Shown in pieces: positions 1 through 7,881 of a stretch of 36,519 bases of DNA (position 1 is its first letter; each line of letters begins with the position of its first letter). The translations under genes were made by a program, and so were the position numbers. The notes under the pieces were generated by a model, which had not been told where the DNA came from, made no database searches, and saw only the letters and a list, made by a program, of their open reading frames with translations. The stretch comes from a virus. Location: positions 1-36,519 of the IMG/VR virus record IMGVR_UViG_3300047325_000071; one strand, given 5' to 3'.

Positions 1-348
1 GTGAGGCTTTGGCCGACGCCAACCAGCAGGGATCACAAGGACGGGACGGCGGAATCATGCAAGAACGTCCCGGTCAATGCACTGCTCGATCGAGCAGTGC
101 ATACGTTCCCCACTCCGAGAGCGTCGGACGGATCGAAGGGTGTCAGAACGCCGGAGGGTTACGCCAAGAATCGGGCAAGGTACAGGAACGGCGTGGACCT
201 TCCGACGGCGATAGCGACGGGAGTTTCTGGGAGTTTGAACCCGCAGTGGGTCGCGTGGCTAATGGGATACCCGCAAGAGCACATAAGTTGCGCGCCTACG
301 GCAATGCCATCGTCCCGCAAGTTGCGGCGAAATTCATCAAAGCCGTAA
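1..348 (+). CDS. C-terminal part of a phage cytosine DNA methyltransferase-like protein (5' truncated, frame change near the end)
   Basis: The window begins inside this gene. The frame from base 1 carries the WPTP repeat-like segments (LWPTPTSRDHKDG, then TFPTPRASDGSKG) and the LNPQWVAWLMGYP motif seen near the end of phage Dcm-type cytosine methyltransferases. The usual closing motif, LRAYGNAIVPQVA, is present but lies in another frame (bases 284-353). The gene is therefore out of frame between about 268 and 288. As read, the frame-1 product ends SCAPTAMPSSRKL and stops at 348. One missing base would join the two parts. This could be a sequencing error, a real frameshift, or a natural alternative ending, since I recall phage proteins with similar out-of-frame tails. 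The catalytic part would lie outside the window. The gene converges on the minus-strand lysis block with no gap, so there is no room for a separate terminator. Confidence 0.6.
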   Translation: MRLWPTPTSRDHKDGTAESCKNVPVNALLDRAVHTFPTPRASDGSKGVRTPEGYAKNRARYRNGVDLPTAIATGVSGSLNPQWVAWLMGYPQEHISCAPTAMPSSRKLRRNSSKP

Positions 349-353
349 TGTGA

Positions 354-563
354 CTATTTCAGGGCAGCACGAAGGCTGACCCACTCCTCAAGCACGGCAC
401 GTAAAATCGAATCAGGGGGGAGCGCATTATGCTCTTTGGCAATCTGGGCCTGCTCGGCGCGGGTCCAGTCCCTCGGGACAGGCAGAGGGGGGCAGCTTGA
501 CGTCGATGCGCACGACGCCAGCATTAGCAGAAAAATAGGCGGGATAATGCGGATTAATTTCAT
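354..563 (-). CDS. small phage lipoprotein, candidate outer-membrane spanin (Rz1-like)
   Basis: The 69-residue product starts MKLIRIIPPIFLLMLASC, a lipoprotein signal with lipobox LASC, so the mature protein would begin at Cys18 and be anchored in the outer membrane. After it come a proline-bearing stretch (CPPLPVPRDW) and a helical segment with LPPDSILRAVLEEW. It is the last gene of the minus-strand lysis block, and its ATG overlaps the stop of the preceding gene (ATGA), which suggests coupled translation. Position, size and lipobox fit the outer-membrane half of a two-component spanin, which joins inner and outer membranes in Gram-negative lysis. Family membership is inferred from architecture only. 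It could also be an unrelated small lipoprotein. Confidence 0.55.
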   Translation of the reverse strand: MKLIRIIPPIFLLMLASCASTSSCPPLPVPRDWTRAEQAQIAKEHNALPPDSILRAVLEEWVSLRAALK

Positions 564-727
564 AATTTTCCGCCTTTACCCGCATCGGTCCATTCAGCGT
601 CAGTCTTGGGGGCATCGGCCACGGCCTGCGCCTTGACCTTCTGCTCGTGCTTCTGCCAGAGCGCCGTGGCCCAGCGAGTAAAGCCGAGGGCTTGGAAGAG
701 GTAGGATAGAATACTGAAAATCGTCAT
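560..727 (-). CDS. small membrane-associated lysis-block protein, possible inner-membrane spanin partner
   Basis: The predicted product is 55 residues. The first 24 residues are hydrophobic (MTIFSILSYLFQALGFTRW), followed by a charged tail (KHEQKVKAQ). I chose the ATG at 727 because a longer reading from 820 would run through a strong hairpin (745-778) and encode an implausible N-terminus. The Shine-Dalgarno upstream of 727 is weak. The stop overlaps the start of the lipoprotein gene by four bases, the arrangement expected of spanin pairs, where an inner-membrane protein is followed by a lipoprotein. It is shorter than typical Rz proteins, so the role is a guess from position and the hydrophobic N-terminus. 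Confidence 0.4.
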   Translation of the reverse strand: MTIFSILSYLFQALGFTRWATALWQKHEQKVKAQAVADAPKTDAEWTDAGKGGKL

Positions 728-744
728 GGTGGCATCTTTGTTAA

Positions 745-778
745 AATGCCCCCACGCGGGTAAGACACGGGGGGCATT
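745..778 (-). terminator. hairpin followed by U-run on the minus strand (terminator- or attenuator-like)
   Basis: A 9-bp perfect inverted repeat (AATGCCCCC at 745-753, GGGGGCATT at 770-778) with a 16-base loop is followed on the minus strand by TTTT. It sits between the 169-residue gene ending at 795 and the small gene starting at 727. It could end or attenuate transcription before the last two lysis genes. Confidence 0.5.
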
Positions 779-794
779 GATGGCATCCTCGAGC

Positions 795-1304
795 TTATTT
801 CTCGCTCGAGGCCGAGCCACCTTCGGAGCTGAAACCCGCTTTGCTCGAAACCAAGCTCGATGCAGGCGTGCCGCCGGCAGCTGTTACGGGGCCGGCAGTG
901 GTTGCACCGGTGCCCGTCGCAGCAACGATGGACTGTGCCGCCGCAGGAGGCGCCGCAGGGATGGTGGTGATAGATGCCACACCCTCCGAGGCCAGAGTTG
1001 CCTGCAGGGATGTCTGGGCGACCTGCAGGGCGCTCGAGACGGCAAGGTAGGTGGTCTGGATGCCGGCAGCGGTCGCAGCGCTCTTAGCGCGGGACACAAG
1101 CGTGTCCCACGGTGCGCCGGTTTCAGCCACGGCAATCACCTGCAGGGCGATTTTCAGCAGGTCGCTGCCGCCATTGCTTTCGATCACCTGAAGGAAGGTC
1201 TTCAATGCCGGCTCGATATCGGCGGAAAAGAAGCCCTTGATCTTGGTCCACGCGGCCTCAAGATCGGCGGCGGCTTTTTCACGCACTGAGGAAAATAAAG
1301 ACAT
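795..1304 (-). CDS. phage protein of unknown function, alanine-rich, in lysis block
   Basis: The product is 169 residues. An N-terminal helical half (FSSVREKAAADLEAAWTKI and following) is rich in hydrophobic and Ala residues, and the C-terminal third is low-complexity Ala/Gly/Thr/Ser (for example PAAPPAAAQSIVAATG). The ATG at 1304 is preceded by TAGGAG at good spacing. There is no clear signal peptide and no strong transmembrane helix, although moderately hydrophobic helices occur at residues 40-60 and 80-100. Its position between a membrane/coiled-coil protein and the candidate spanins suggests a lysis or virion role. I do not recognise a family. A holin is possible but not supported by a clear membrane topology. 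Confidence 0.6.
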   Translation of the reverse strand: MSLFSSVREKAAADLEAAWTKIKGFFSADIEPALKTFLQVIESNGGSDLLKIALQVIAVAETGAPWDTLVSRAKSAATAAGIQTTYLAVSSALQVAQTSLQATLASEGVASITTIPAAPPAAAQSIVAATGTGATTAGPVTAAGGTPASSLVSSKAGFSSEGGSASSEK

Positions 1305-1399
1305 ATAAAACTCCTATAGAAGATTGTTAATAAAGGTACCTCGGAGAGCGCAATACTCTCACGCCATCGCGGAATTCGCAATTTAATTTATGATAGGGG

Positions 1400-1741
1400 T
1401 CAATTCGCGCGGGGCATAGCGCGCAGGATTTCTTTTATATCGTCGCGCATTTCGCGGCGATCCTCGTTGCCCTCATCGATGCGCTTATGCACCCGATCTA
1501 GCGATTCCTTGTTCTGGGTCGCTGTTGTTTGGAAAAGCTGAATAACCGAATCGTTTGTGGCATATTCCTTCATCATTTCCGTCCTTAATGCTGTTAAGGC
1601 CTGAGTCTGGGCCACATCGGCAGTCTCGAGCTCGTCGATTTTCTTGTCGCGCTTCCGTAGGAAATAGGTCAGCACGGCGATCGCCAGACCGAGGATGGTC
1701 TCCACAAGGGAGTTGCCGGTCGGTAACGGTGCATCCGCCAT
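1400..1741 (-). CDS. membrane-anchored coiled-coil protein of the lysis block (holin- or XhlA-like architecture)
   Basis: This 113-residue protein has one N-terminal transmembrane segment (about residues 12-28, VETILGLAIAVLTYFL) followed by RKRDKK and then a long charged helix to the C-terminus with coiled-coil character (KESLDRVHKRIDEGNEDRR). This is the architecture of XhlA-type haemolysin/holin-associated proteins and of some spanins. It lies just downstream of the lysozyme gene in the same orientation. A purine-rich G-run precedes the ATG at 1741. Its role in membrane permeabilisation is inferred from topology and position. Confidence 0.5.
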   Translation of the reverse strand: MADAPLPTGNSLVETILGLAIAVLTYFLRKRDKKIDELETADVAQTQALTALRTEMMKEYATNDSVIQLFQTTATQNKESLDRVHKRIDEGNEDRREMRDDIKEILRAMPRAN

Positions 1742-1777
1742 TTTGCGCCCCCCATGATAAATTTACTGTTCGGAATT

Positions 1778-2236
1778 TTAAGCCTTGAGAAACAAGGCCA
1801 CTTCGGCTTTTCGTCGGTTGACGAGGCCCAAGCTGACAATCTCTACCCCATCGGGGCTTCGAACATGCACCCAGAGCAGGAACTGGCTGGCCGCACCCGG
1901 ATAATCCTTGGCGGCAAGCTTGCGCCCCACGCCACCCTGCAAGGGGCTAGCGCCTGCGTTAAAGACGAGGCTCACGAGGGCGCCATACTGATTATCGGTC
2001 AGATCGACCGTCACGTCCTTGGCGATCGCCTCATAGGCATCGGAAAGGTCGTCGAGCAGCATGTTATCGGCGTCCTCCTGCGTGATGGTGTCGCCGAGGT
2101 CGAGATCGTCATCATCGACGACGAGGTGCCCCCAGCCGACGGTGGGCTTGCCGCCCTGATCGGCATATACCGTGAGGACGCATTTCTCGAAGGATTTAAT
2201 CAGCTCAAGACCAGCTGCGTTTATAGGACGAACCAT
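1778..2236 (-). CDS. endolysin, lysozyme of glycoside hydrolase family 24
   Basis: The 152-residue product has the phage GH24 lysozyme layout, which cleaves the MurNAc-GlcNAc linkage of peptidoglycan. The catalytic Glu is E17 in IKSFEK. D26 and T32 lie in the YADQGGKPTVGWGH segment, which gives the usual Glu-8x-Asp-5x-Thr spacing. The C-terminal GLVNRRKAEVALF motif is typical of the family. There is no signal peptide or SAR helix, so export would need a holin. It is followed on the minus strand by the membrane/coiled-coil gene and preceded by the exported fibre-like gene. The length is normal for the family. Confidence 0.9.
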   Translation of the reverse strand: MVRPINAAGLELIKSFEKCVLTVYADQGGKPTVGWGHLVVDDDDLDLGDTITQEDADNMLLDDLSDAYEAIAKDVTVDLTDNQYGALVSLVFNAGASPLQGGVGRKLAAKDYPGAASQFLLWVHVRSPDGVEIVSLGLVNRRKAEVALFLKA

Positions 2237-2248
2237 GCTCTACTCCTT

Positions 2249-3310
2249 TTATTGAATGCAAATATAGGTGACGGTGACACCGCTTAAGGCAGAATTGTAA
2301 TTGAAGGTTGCCTGCGTCTGGGTGACCGAGCCAGTGACGATATAGGAGCTGCCCGACGTACTGTTCGCCACGCAATAGGGTGCGGATCCCCAAGTCGTGC
2401 CGAATAAAATCGTGGAGGAAGTCTGCGAAGTGCCGACGGTAAATTTACCTCGTGTGTCCAAGGAACCGCTACTAATAGAAGCGCATCCAGTGCTGCAGGT
2501 AGGTGCAGATGTTCCGCCCGCCGCATTGGCAATATGGCCGCTAATACCAAGGGTGTTTGTATCAGGACGATATATTCCCCCCCCGCCCGTGGGCGTGGCG
2601 CTTGTCGGACTGAAAGTGGCTGCTTGCGATGCTCCTGCAACTATCGGATTAGCAACATACGAGGGCGCTCCAGAGCTTCCGGTATTATTTGCCAAAACAG
2701 TCTCCCCTGGGGCGGAAGTTAAAGTGGCAGTGACAGCACCCGTTGATGCTGAATTACTTAAAATAGTGCCATCCCCGGTAAAGCTGGTGACGCCGGTGCT
2801 CAACGGCGCGATCTGGCTTTCAATCTGGAAATTTGTCCCATCAAAGGCCACACAAACGAACTGATGCAACTGGATTTCCCCCCCCACGAGTCCGATCGGC
2901 CCAGACACACTTTCCTTCGTTAATGACTCAGCCCCGATGCCATTAATGCTTAAAGTCGCTGCGCCTGTATTTGCCGCAGTGGCCTTGAAGCAATAGACCT
3001 CGCCCGTCACATAGGAGATCGGGTAAGACGTGTTGGGGGGTGTAAGCGTGATGGCGTTTGCCGTGCCGCCCACCGTATATTGCGCATTCGCCCTGTCCCA
3101 CCAGCGCTGCAGCGCGCCGAGGGTCGCACGGCCTATGGGCTCGACCTGATTGAAATAGGTGCCCGCTGGCCAGCCGTTAGGACTGGGCGACGTGTTCGAG
3201 GCGTCGGTCTCTGAATAGGTGCCAGAATTGAATTCGGCAGCCTGTATAGGACCAGAGGCCAGAATCAGGGCTAAAAGCCCGGAAAGAAGGGTTTTAAAGG
3301 CGTTTTTCAT
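2249..3310 (-). CDS. tail-fibre-like protein with an N-terminal signal peptide
   Basis: From the ATG at 3310 (AGAGG just upstream, better than the ATG at 3325) the product is 353 residues. It begins MKNAFKTLLSGLLALILASG followed by PIQAAEF, a convincing secretory signal with cleavage near AQA-type residues 25-27. The mature part is Ser/Thr/Gly/Ala-rich with beta-type repeats. It starts with a segment (GRATLGALQRWWDRANAQYTV) like the N-terminal region of some phage tail fibres. The last 50 residues (PYCVAN ... YICIQ) resemble the C-terminus of the protein encoded at 23185-23676. It is the first gene of the lysis-end block, behind a possible promoter. Signal peptides are unusual in tail proteins. 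It may be a fibre, or an exported moron-type protein. Confidence 0.55.
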   Translation of the reverse strand: MKNAFKTLLSGLLALILASGPIQAAEFNSGTYSETDASNTSPSPNGWPAGTYFNQVEPIGRATLGALQRWWDRANAQYTVGGTANAITLTPPNTSYPISYVTGEVYCFKATAANTGAATLSINGIGAESLTKESVSGPIGLVGGEIQLHQFVCVAFDGTNFQIESQIAPLSTGVTSFTGDGTILSNSASTGAVTATLTSAPGETVLANNTGSSGAPSYVANPIVAGASQAATFSPTSATPTGGGGIYRPDTNTLGISGHIANAAGGTSAPTCSTGCASISSGSLDTRGKFTVGTSQTSSTILFGTTWGSAPYCVANSTSGSSYIVTGSVTQTQATFNYNSALSGVTVTYICIQ

Positions 3311-3368
3311 CTTGACCTCTGTCATGAAGTGAGGGAATGGTGCGATATGGTTTATTTAATACTGCTTT

Positions 3369-3374
3369 ATTATA
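3369..3374 (-). promoter_or_regulatory. possible promoter -10 element (TATAAT on minus strand)
   Basis: The 120-base AT-rich gap between the ejection-protein gene and the fibre-like gene holds a perfect TATAAT on the minus strand, but no convincing -35 at 16-18 bases. It could start transcription of the fibre and lysis block. Just before it, at 3427-3442, lies a short GGCG/CGCC dyad with a T-run in its loop. Confidence 0.3.
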
Positions 3375-3446
3375 GTTTGTATTTTCTGATTGGAATGCCA
3401 GTCGGTATTCTAAACGGACTATCTCGGCGCAAAAAATCGCCAGATT

Positions 3447-5333
3447 CTAGCGATATCCTCCATACACAGCACCAGCTCCTAATCCTTGCAGGGCATTCCC
3501 AACGGAAGTGGGTGCAGGATTGACAGCAAGAAGCGCAGCTCGGGTCTTTGCAGGGTCCTGTATAATTTCACGCATCTTTTTAACTACAGCTGAATTTGCC
3601 GATTCATATGGGAGCACTTTTCCGAGAAGAGGAAAATTTGCATTTACAACCCCACCTGTGCCACTAGCCAAAGCATTATTAGAGGCAAGATTGGAAAATG
3701 TATCAGAGCCTGCAGGCTTGAAAGCGGGGCTGTTGGTGAGATTCGAGCGTGCGGCATCTTTGTGTACATTAACAAGGGTATCATATTGCTCTGGTGAAAG
3801 TGCATCCTGAAGAGGCTGCCAACCATGGTAATCGGAATTTATCTGACCATTTTTTATTAAGCTTCCAAGTTTTGCTGGACTTAAGAAGAAATTTCCTTGT
3901 GCATCCTGAGAAGAGTTTTGAACCGTTTTAATAATATTCTGCATATTTTGCATTTGATTTATCGGTTCACTCAATTCACGAAATTTTTGCTGCGCCTGTG
4001 CGAAGAGTGGACTCTGTCCCTCTATGGCTTGTCCAAGGGCATGATTAATAGGCTGCATATAAGCCTTAACCGCAGGTGTAACAGCATTGTCCTGCATCGC
4101 CTTGGCTTGAAGATTATCTCTCATTTCCCTATAGGTTTGTACCAATTGGCTTTGTGGAACAGCCTTCGTGACCCCAGGAGTATTCATGCCTAATTGTTGA
4201 TTGATGGTAGGTGGAGACTCATTAGGAAGAGCAGCTGTTATTTTCGCTCTATAAGCCGTGAGCATCTGCCCTGCTTGAGTTCTTGGCCCCACCTCCTGAA
4301 TAGCCGCATCGATTTGGTCAAGAACTGGCTTTATGGCATCTGGATTTATGGGATTATTTTTTGCAAGCTGATAGAGCGGAGTGGTGGCGGCATCGCGGGC
4401 AGTTATAGCTTTTTGTATATCCGCTTCAGTACCAGCTACCTTTTGTAAGGCTGCCGTGCGAGCTTGATTCTGAGAGACTATAACGTCAGTGGGCTGCTCG
4501 CCAGCATTGAGACCTCTCTCAAGTTTAATAAGACCTGTATCACCAGAAGCAGTGCCTCCGGTAGGATTGCTACCCGGGACAAATTGCTGCGGATTCTCAA
4601 GTGTAGAGGCAGCACCAAACGGGTCGGAAGCGGCCCGAGCTACCGCAGTTTGGGCGAGTTTTTGCTGGCCGCTTTCAGTAAGAGGAGAAATAGCGCCATA
4701 AATTCCTTTAAGGAGCCCCCCAGCCGCAGGCGCGGCAATGGACCCGGCAATAGAGGCTGCTGTTTGGTAGTTTTGATTTAATCCACTCTCTTTCGCAGCC
4801 TCGCCCGCAGCAGACCCTCCGAGGGCCGCTTGATATTGTAAAGGTAAATTCTTTCCAAGAGCGCTTGGAACGAAATAAGAAGCTGCCTCTCCGCCAGCAG
4901 CAGATGAGGGAGCTGCCATTGCGCCACCTGTCGCCACAGCCGCTATAGGCTGTAAAATAGCCTGCTCTCGGTTTTCCCATTTATTTTGGGGTTGCGGCAC
5001 ACCAAGAGCGGTCAAACCCTCGCCGAACGGATTAACATAGCCTACAGATGGAGAAGAAGCTCGGATATCATCCCCCGTTATTTTACTGGCTGCCCAATCC
5101 CCTAAATCCCGGGTTTTATTTGCTATAAATGCCGGAGCATTCGCAGCAGCGGTGGCTAATGAAGTTGCTCCCTGCACACCTGCTCGACCTATAAGACCAG
5201 CTTGTCGGGATAAAAATCCAGTCACAGTGGAATTTGAATTGAAAGCATCGATCGCAGAATTCATTTCATCTGGAGATGCATCATCAGGAAAAAAATGAAG
5301 TTGTCCATTTTCATCGGTTACTTGCTGGGTCAT
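3447..5333 (-). CDS. large internal virion / DNA-ejection protein (putative)
   Basis: The product is 628 residues. It starts MTQQVTDENGQLHFFPDDAS, followed by an Ala/Gly-rich region with weakly hydrophobic stretches (residues 40-65 and 120-215, for example GGSAAGEAAKESG) and a long helical C-terminal half rich in Gln, Asn and Ala. This is the look of ejection proteins of short-tailed phages, which leave the capsid with the DNA and help form a channel through the envelope. It overlaps the upstream gene by four bases (ATGA). The coding sequence is visibly richer in A+T, with more AGA, TTA and ATA codons, than the capsid and portal genes, so it may have been acquired separately. Function is inferred from composition and position next to two other virion genes. 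Confidence 0.5.
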   Translation of the reverse strand: MTQQVTDENGQLHFFPDDASPDEMNSAIDAFNSNSTVTGFLSRQAGLIGRAGVQGATSLATAAANAPAFIANKTRDLGDWAASKITGDDIRASSPSVGYVNPFGEGLTALGVPQPQNKWENREQAILQPIAAVATGGAMAAPSSAAGGEAASYFVPSALGKNLPLQYQAALGGSAAGEAAKESGLNQNYQTAASIAGSIAAPAAGGLLKGIYGAISPLTESGQQKLAQTAVARAASDPFGAASTLENPQQFVPGSNPTGGTASGDTGLIKLERGLNAGEQPTDVIVSQNQARTAALQKVAGTEADIQKAITARDAATTPLYQLAKNNPINPDAIKPVLDQIDAAIQEVGPRTQAGQMLTAYRAKITAALPNESPPTINQQLGMNTPGVTKAVPQSQLVQTYREMRDNLQAKAMQDNAVTPAVKAYMQPINHALGQAIEGQSPLFAQAQQKFRELSEPINQMQNMQNIIKTVQNSSQDAQGNFFLSPAKLGSLIKNGQINSDYHGWQPLQDALSPEQYDTLVNVHKDAARSNLTNSPAFKPAGSDTFSNLASNNALASGTGGVVNANFPLLGKVLPYESANSAVVKKMREIIQDPAKTRAALLAVNPAPTSVGNALQGLGAGAVYGGYR

Positions 5334-6787
5334 TGCGCTACCAATTGTCCATTAACACGAATCCACTTCTGAATTTTTTGCTCATCATTGCTTGTGCTCA
5401 TACCCTTAAAGGGAGGGGTATTTTTGCGCGCAGCATCGATATAATCTTGGGTCTTATGCGCATCATAGAACTTTTGCGCGAAATCATCGGGGAGCATGGA
5501 ATTGCCGTTCTGCAGACGGTTCGCGCGGCCTCCGATGCTATTCCAGCCCTGAATCAAGTCCTGCCCCTGATTGAGCATGCCTTTGGCTTTCGTGAGGACG
5601 CTGAAATTCGCCTCCGGCGTATTGCCGGGATTGATGCCTTTCTCGAGCTGGTTCACGATTTCCGAACCGAATAATCGCGTTGCGGTGCCACCACCGATAT
5701 TGGCATTCGTGTCCTTCATCTGAGCGATCACGTCCTTTTGATGGGCATCCAGCGCGCGCTGCACATTTCCGAGATCGGACTTCACTTCAGGTGGCAGGCC
5801 ATTTGGGAACCATGCATTTAATTTTGCAAGATATTCGGGATTCTGCGCCGTGAAGGTGCCTGACTGCATTTTGTGGTAGGTGTCGATCAGGTCGTCGATT
5901 TGCGCATTCTCATTCGAGAAGCTTTTGCCCAGCGAGGCAAATTCCTGACTGCCCGCCTGCATTTCCTTCTGATTGGAAAGGGCCTGCTCCACCCCCTCCT
6001 TGGTATTCGGGAGGGCTGGCCATGCGGGCTGCCCACTCGGATCAGGCTTAAAAAATGGAAGCTGGTTTGCTTCGGGAATAATGGGCTTTCCATCAAACAA
6101 CTTTGGAACTCCGGATGCGGCCACCGAGGTGGATTTAGATACCTGATTAAGGACATCGTCGAGGTTCTGCGGCGGTACGTCCACATTATCGGGCTGCCCG
6201 TTCGGCATTATCTGCGGCGTGCGTGACGGCGGGGCAACCGGCGGCGCAGAGGATGCACCAGCGCCCGGCATAGGAGGCACGCCCAGCGGGGAACCCGAGC
6301 CGCTTAAAAGGTCACCTGCGCGGCCCCAGGTACCGTCAGCCCTCTGCACGATCCTCTCGCGCTCCTTGGCGGCAACCGTCGTCGGGTCATTTTCATAGAT
6401 AGACGTGGCTGTCGACGCCATGGTCTTGGGGTCGCGCGACATCATGGCGAAGCGCAATGCATTTGCGGCCATGGGATTCATCGCAGGCGAGCCGGGAGCA
6501 CCACCGGCAGGCGCACCGCCACCCGGAGCGGATGGATTCATGCTGCCATACATGGCAAGCATGGAGGGTTGCGCTGCAGATTGTAATTGCAGATTCATAA
6601 GATCACTAGCTTGTTTCGGGATTTCCGAAACGGCTTTACCTGCTGCCTGTAATCCAGATACTGCACCATAAGCAAGCCCCACCGGAACGCGCGATGGCCC
6701 GATCGGCTGAATATTTCCTAGTGCGTTTGCGCCTGCAAGCATGGCGAGGGCATCTGGGTTATTTGTAAGGTTTGAGAATAGTCCCAT
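5330..6787 (-). CDS. putative internal virion / ejection protein
   Basis: The 485-residue product starts MGLFSNLTNNPDALAMLAGA. It has a Pro/Gly/Ala-rich, Met-containing region at about 85-205 (GGGAPAGGAPGSPAMNP) and then a helical C-terminal half. The N-terminus MGLFS is shared with the protein encoded at 8282-8812. The gene overlaps both neighbours by four bases (ATGA), forming a tightly coupled run. In P22-like and N4-like phages, genes of this size between tail and lysis modules encode injected proteins. That is the best reading here, but no conserved domain is recognised. Confidence 0.45.
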   Translation of the reverse strand: MGLFSNLTNNPDALAMLAGANALGNIQPIGPSRVPVGLAYGAVSGLQAAGKAVSEIPKQASDLMNLQLQSAAQPSMLAMYGSMNPSAPGGGAPAGGAPGSPAMNPMAANALRFAMMSRDPKTMASTATSIYENDPTTVAAKERERIVQRADGTWGRAGDLLSGSGSPLGVPPMPGAGASSAPPVAPPSRTPQIMPNGQPDNVDVPPQNLDDVLNQVSKSTSVAASGVPKLFDGKPIIPEANQLPFFKPDPSGQPAWPALPNTKEGVEQALSNQKEMQAGSQEFASLGKSFSNENAQIDDLIDTYHKMQSGTFTAQNPEYLAKLNAWFPNGLPPEVKSDLGNVQRALDAHQKDVIAQMKDTNANIGGGTATRLFGSEIVNQLEKGINPGNTPEANFSVLTKAKGMLNQGQDLIQGWNSIGGRANRLQNGNSMLPDDFAQKFYDAHKTQDYIDAARKNTPPFKGMSTSNDEQKIQKWIRVNGQLVAQ

Positions 6788-7881
6788 CAGTGAATCTCCG
6801 CGTAATTGACCATTTTATATCCGTAAGGACCTTCCATAACGGCGTTCGGGAAAACTTTTTCGGCCTCATCAGCCATAACACCGACGAACTTTTCATCTCC
6901 CCAGATATATTCAAATTCATAGATTGGCAGGCCGCTCGCAAGCGTTCCGCAGCGCTTTATGTTATTTTTAAGACGGCGATCTGAGGCTACCGGGGCTAAC
7001 ATTGATCCGAGAATATACGCAGAAAGAGCAGATCCGCCTATGCTAGTCCCCGCCTGAAGTAGATTCGCTCCAGTATTGCTGAAGTAAGGCGAGGTGGTCG
7101 AGGTCGAGCCGCCCGGGCTGCCGGCAATCATCTGCGCATACTGGTCGAGCATCTGATACGGAAGCGTCTGGTTGTAGTTGTAGCCTTGGACTTGGCTGTT
7201 GATAGTATTCTGCGCGGTATTCTGAGCAGTGCCACCAGCCGTTTGAGCATTAGAATTTGCTGCTATTTCCGAAAGATTATTCTGGGAAGAATCCTGTGCA
7301 GCAGTGAGCTGATTTTGCGACTGCTGGTTATAGTTCTGGTAGGCAAGATTCCCGATCGCGTTATTGAGGCCCTGCGATACGCCGAAGGCTGCCCCCGGGT
7401 TATTCATGTCGTTGCCGGCATTGAAGCTGCTGGTAAGCTGCGGCTGCACCTGCGCTCGCACAGTGTCGGCCATATTCTGGAAATACGGGTTATTCGCCGA
7501 AAGCATGCTGCCATTGTTATAATTCGTGAGCGAAGCGTCCGCCGACTGAAGCGCGGAATTGCCGCCAGAAAGGTTGCCTGCCTGCGTTATGGCATTGCTC
7601 TGGATCGGGTTGAGCTGGGCAACCTCAGAGCCCGACGTCGCGCCCGGGTAAAGTTGCGGGTAATCGGAGGGATTCTGGTAAAGCTTTTGCGCCTGCTGGT
7701 AGGTCTGCGATAGATAGGGCTGCTGGCCAGCCCACGGGTTAGAGACCGTGTTCGAAGTGGTGGTGCCACCGCCCCCGCCACCGAACATTTCATATTTGCC
7801 GGCATATTCTGCGGCATGAAGTCCCACGATCAGCGCGCCGATGCTCGCATAGCGTAGGAGTTTTGCTTTCATATCGGTCAT
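6787..7881 (-). CDS. virion protein with a C-terminal S74-type intramolecular chaperone domain
   Basis: The product is 364 residues. A short hydrophobic N-terminus is followed by a Gly run and a Gln/Asn-rich helical middle. The last 65 residues form an S74 (endosialidase-type) chaperone domain: SDRRLKNNIKR at the junction, YEFEY, GVMADEAEKVFPNAV and KMVNYAEI. In tail spikes this domain trimerises the upstream part and then cuts itself off just before the Ser of the SDRRLK motif. Here it is attached to a Gln/Asn-rich, ejection-protein-like body rather than an obvious beta-helix fibre. The gene overlaps both neighbours by four bases. A second ATG nine bases downstream (7872) is a possible alternative start. 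Confidence 0.7.
   Translation of the reverse strand: MTDMKAKLLRYASIGALIVGLHAAEYAGKYEMFGGGGGGTTTSNTVSNPWAGQQPYLSQTYQQAQKLYQNPSDYPQLYPGATSGSEVAQLNPIQSNAITQAGNLSGGNSALQSADASLTNYNNGSMLSANNPYFQNMADTVRAQVQPQLTSSFNAGNDMNNPGAAFGVSQGLNNAIGNLAYQNYNQQSQNQLTAAQDSSQNNLSEIAANSNAQTAGGTAQNTAQNTINSQVQGYNYNQTLPYQMLDQYAQMIAGSPGGSTSTTSPYFSNTGANLLQAGTSIGGSALSAYILGSMLAPVASDRRLKNNIKRCGTLASGLPIYEFEYIWGDEKFVGVMADEAEKVFPNAVMEGPYGYKMVNYAEIH

Noticed and set aside
3329-3523. Plus-strand ORF with a hydrophobic N-terminus in the gap before the ejection gene
   Set aside because: It has no clear ribosome binding site, it runs into the end of a convincing minus-strand gene, and its hydrophobic part comes from AT-rich intergenic DNA.
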